Positions 63,347 to 64,000 of a DNA stretch of 64,000 nt are shown here, in pieces. The notes under the pieces were generated by a model. It saw only the letters and a list, made by a program, of their open reading frames with translations, made no database searches and had not been told where the DNA came from. Source of the stretch: Tenrec ecaudatus (taxonomy: Eukaryota; Chordata; Mammalia; Afrosoricida; Tenrecidae); contig NC_134535.1 in NCBI RefSeq assembly GCF_050624435.1, positions 73,962,494-74,026,493 of the forward strand, written 5' to 3'. The stretch's first letter is position 1. Each line of letters starts with the position of its first letter. A program made the translations under genes and the position numbers.

Positions 63347-63917
63347 GTGAGTCAGAGCTTCCTCTAGGCATGGCCCTCAGAGGTTTACTGCAGGGCTCTG
63401 TCCTAGGCACCACGGTGAACTAGACAGGCACCACCTCTGTCCTGCAGCCATTCCCAGTGAGAAAGGAACCTGTCCGCACAGAAACCAGCTAACTCCGGAG
63501 CTGATAAGGGCACTACATTACAGCGACATTCGCTGCATTTAAATGAGGAGAAAGGGGTTGTCTAGGAGGAGGGGACAACAAAGGTGGTGAGAGGGCAGGG
63601 GGCTGGGTAGGGGAGGGCTGAAAAAATGGCCAACCCAGGTATGTCTTCTCGCTTTCTCTCTTCCTTTTCCTCAGGACTCCTGGCTCAGAGGCAGGGTCTC
63701 TCTGAGTCAGAATTCAGTGAGTTCCAGGATTTTTTTGTCTTCCTATCTCCGGCCATCAATTAGTCCCCTCTAAGATTCCTCGCTCTTCCCTGAGGCTCTC
63801 CCCCTCCCCTCTTCAGTGACTGAAAAATGGCCCCTCCTCCTTCAAGCGTCCCCAGCAGAGGTTTCTGACTCCCATCTCCTTTCACCCAGCAGTGCCTGAG
63901 GGTGGGGCACTCCCCTC

Positions 63918-63918
<1 letters not shown>

Positions 63919-63959
<41 letters not shown>
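63919..63959 (+). repeat. (CA)n microsatellite
   Basis: About 20 CA units in the ARHGAP9 intron near the right edge. Confidence 0.95.
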
Positions 63960-63960
<1 letters not shown>

Positions 63961-64000
63961 CCTGTTCCCCTTTCCTGTGGCCCTGTGGTGGGGGCGGGGT

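Noticed and set aside
63660-63770. Possible ARHGAP9 exon after 'tttcctcag' at about 63675
   Set aside because: The acceptor looks good, but the translation does not match the expected continuation of ARHGAP9 and reaches a stop codon, so it was not called.

Overview
The window is mammalian nuclear DNA with long introns, GT-AG splicing and CpG-island promoters. It carries many copies of a tRNA-derived SINE of the AfroSINE type, with a 'gagccctggtgg' head and a 'cgactc..acggca' tail, which points to an afrotherian. Tenrecs, golden moles, elephant shrews, aardvark, hyrax, sirenians and elephants are all possible. The diverged SINE copies and a mariner/MITE family make a small afrotherian such as a tenrec attractive, but I cannot fix the species. 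All gene names rest on reading exon translations against protein sequences I remember.

Layout (reverse of the human 12q13.3 order as I recall it), with strands strictly alternating. KIF5A (-): exon 1 at 11326-11454; the left 11.3 kb is its first intron, holding a RACK1 processed pseudogene, L1 remnants and SINEs. DCTN2 (+): 14 coding exons, 16236-29954, 403 codons. MBD6 (-): 11 coding exons, 36195 down to 31397, 1001 codons, with a CpG-island promoter near 37.5-38 kb. DDIT3/CHOP (+): TATA-like promoter, uORF-bearing exons 1-2, coding exons 3-4, 43270-43871, 168 codons. MARS1 (-): 21 exons, 58537 down to 44059, 900 codons, the same length I recall for human. ARHGAP9 (+): first two coding exons from 62475, running off the right edge.

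The arrangement gives divergent pairs (KIF5A/DCTN2, MBD6/DDIT3, MARS1/ARHGAP9) and convergent pairs (DCTN2/MBD6, DDIT3/MARS1). The DDIT3 and MARS1 3' ends appear to overlap, because the polyadenylation signals of each lie inside the other transcript. The DDIT3 promoter keeps the stress-response sites I remember for human CHOP at nearly the same spacing: a C/EBP-ATF amino-acid response element, an AP-1 site and an ER-stress element. The inhibitory uORF is intact and split across the first intron.

The genes are housekeeping or signalling genes kept together by ancestral synteny, not an operon-like system. I found no novel multi-gene system. The most interesting signals are an unannotated in-frame 24-nt candidate cassette exon in MARS1, an apparently degraded DCTN2 micro-exon, a full-length mariner copy with matching short MITEs and a nested LINE-like insertion, and the overlapping DDIT3/MARS1 3' ends.
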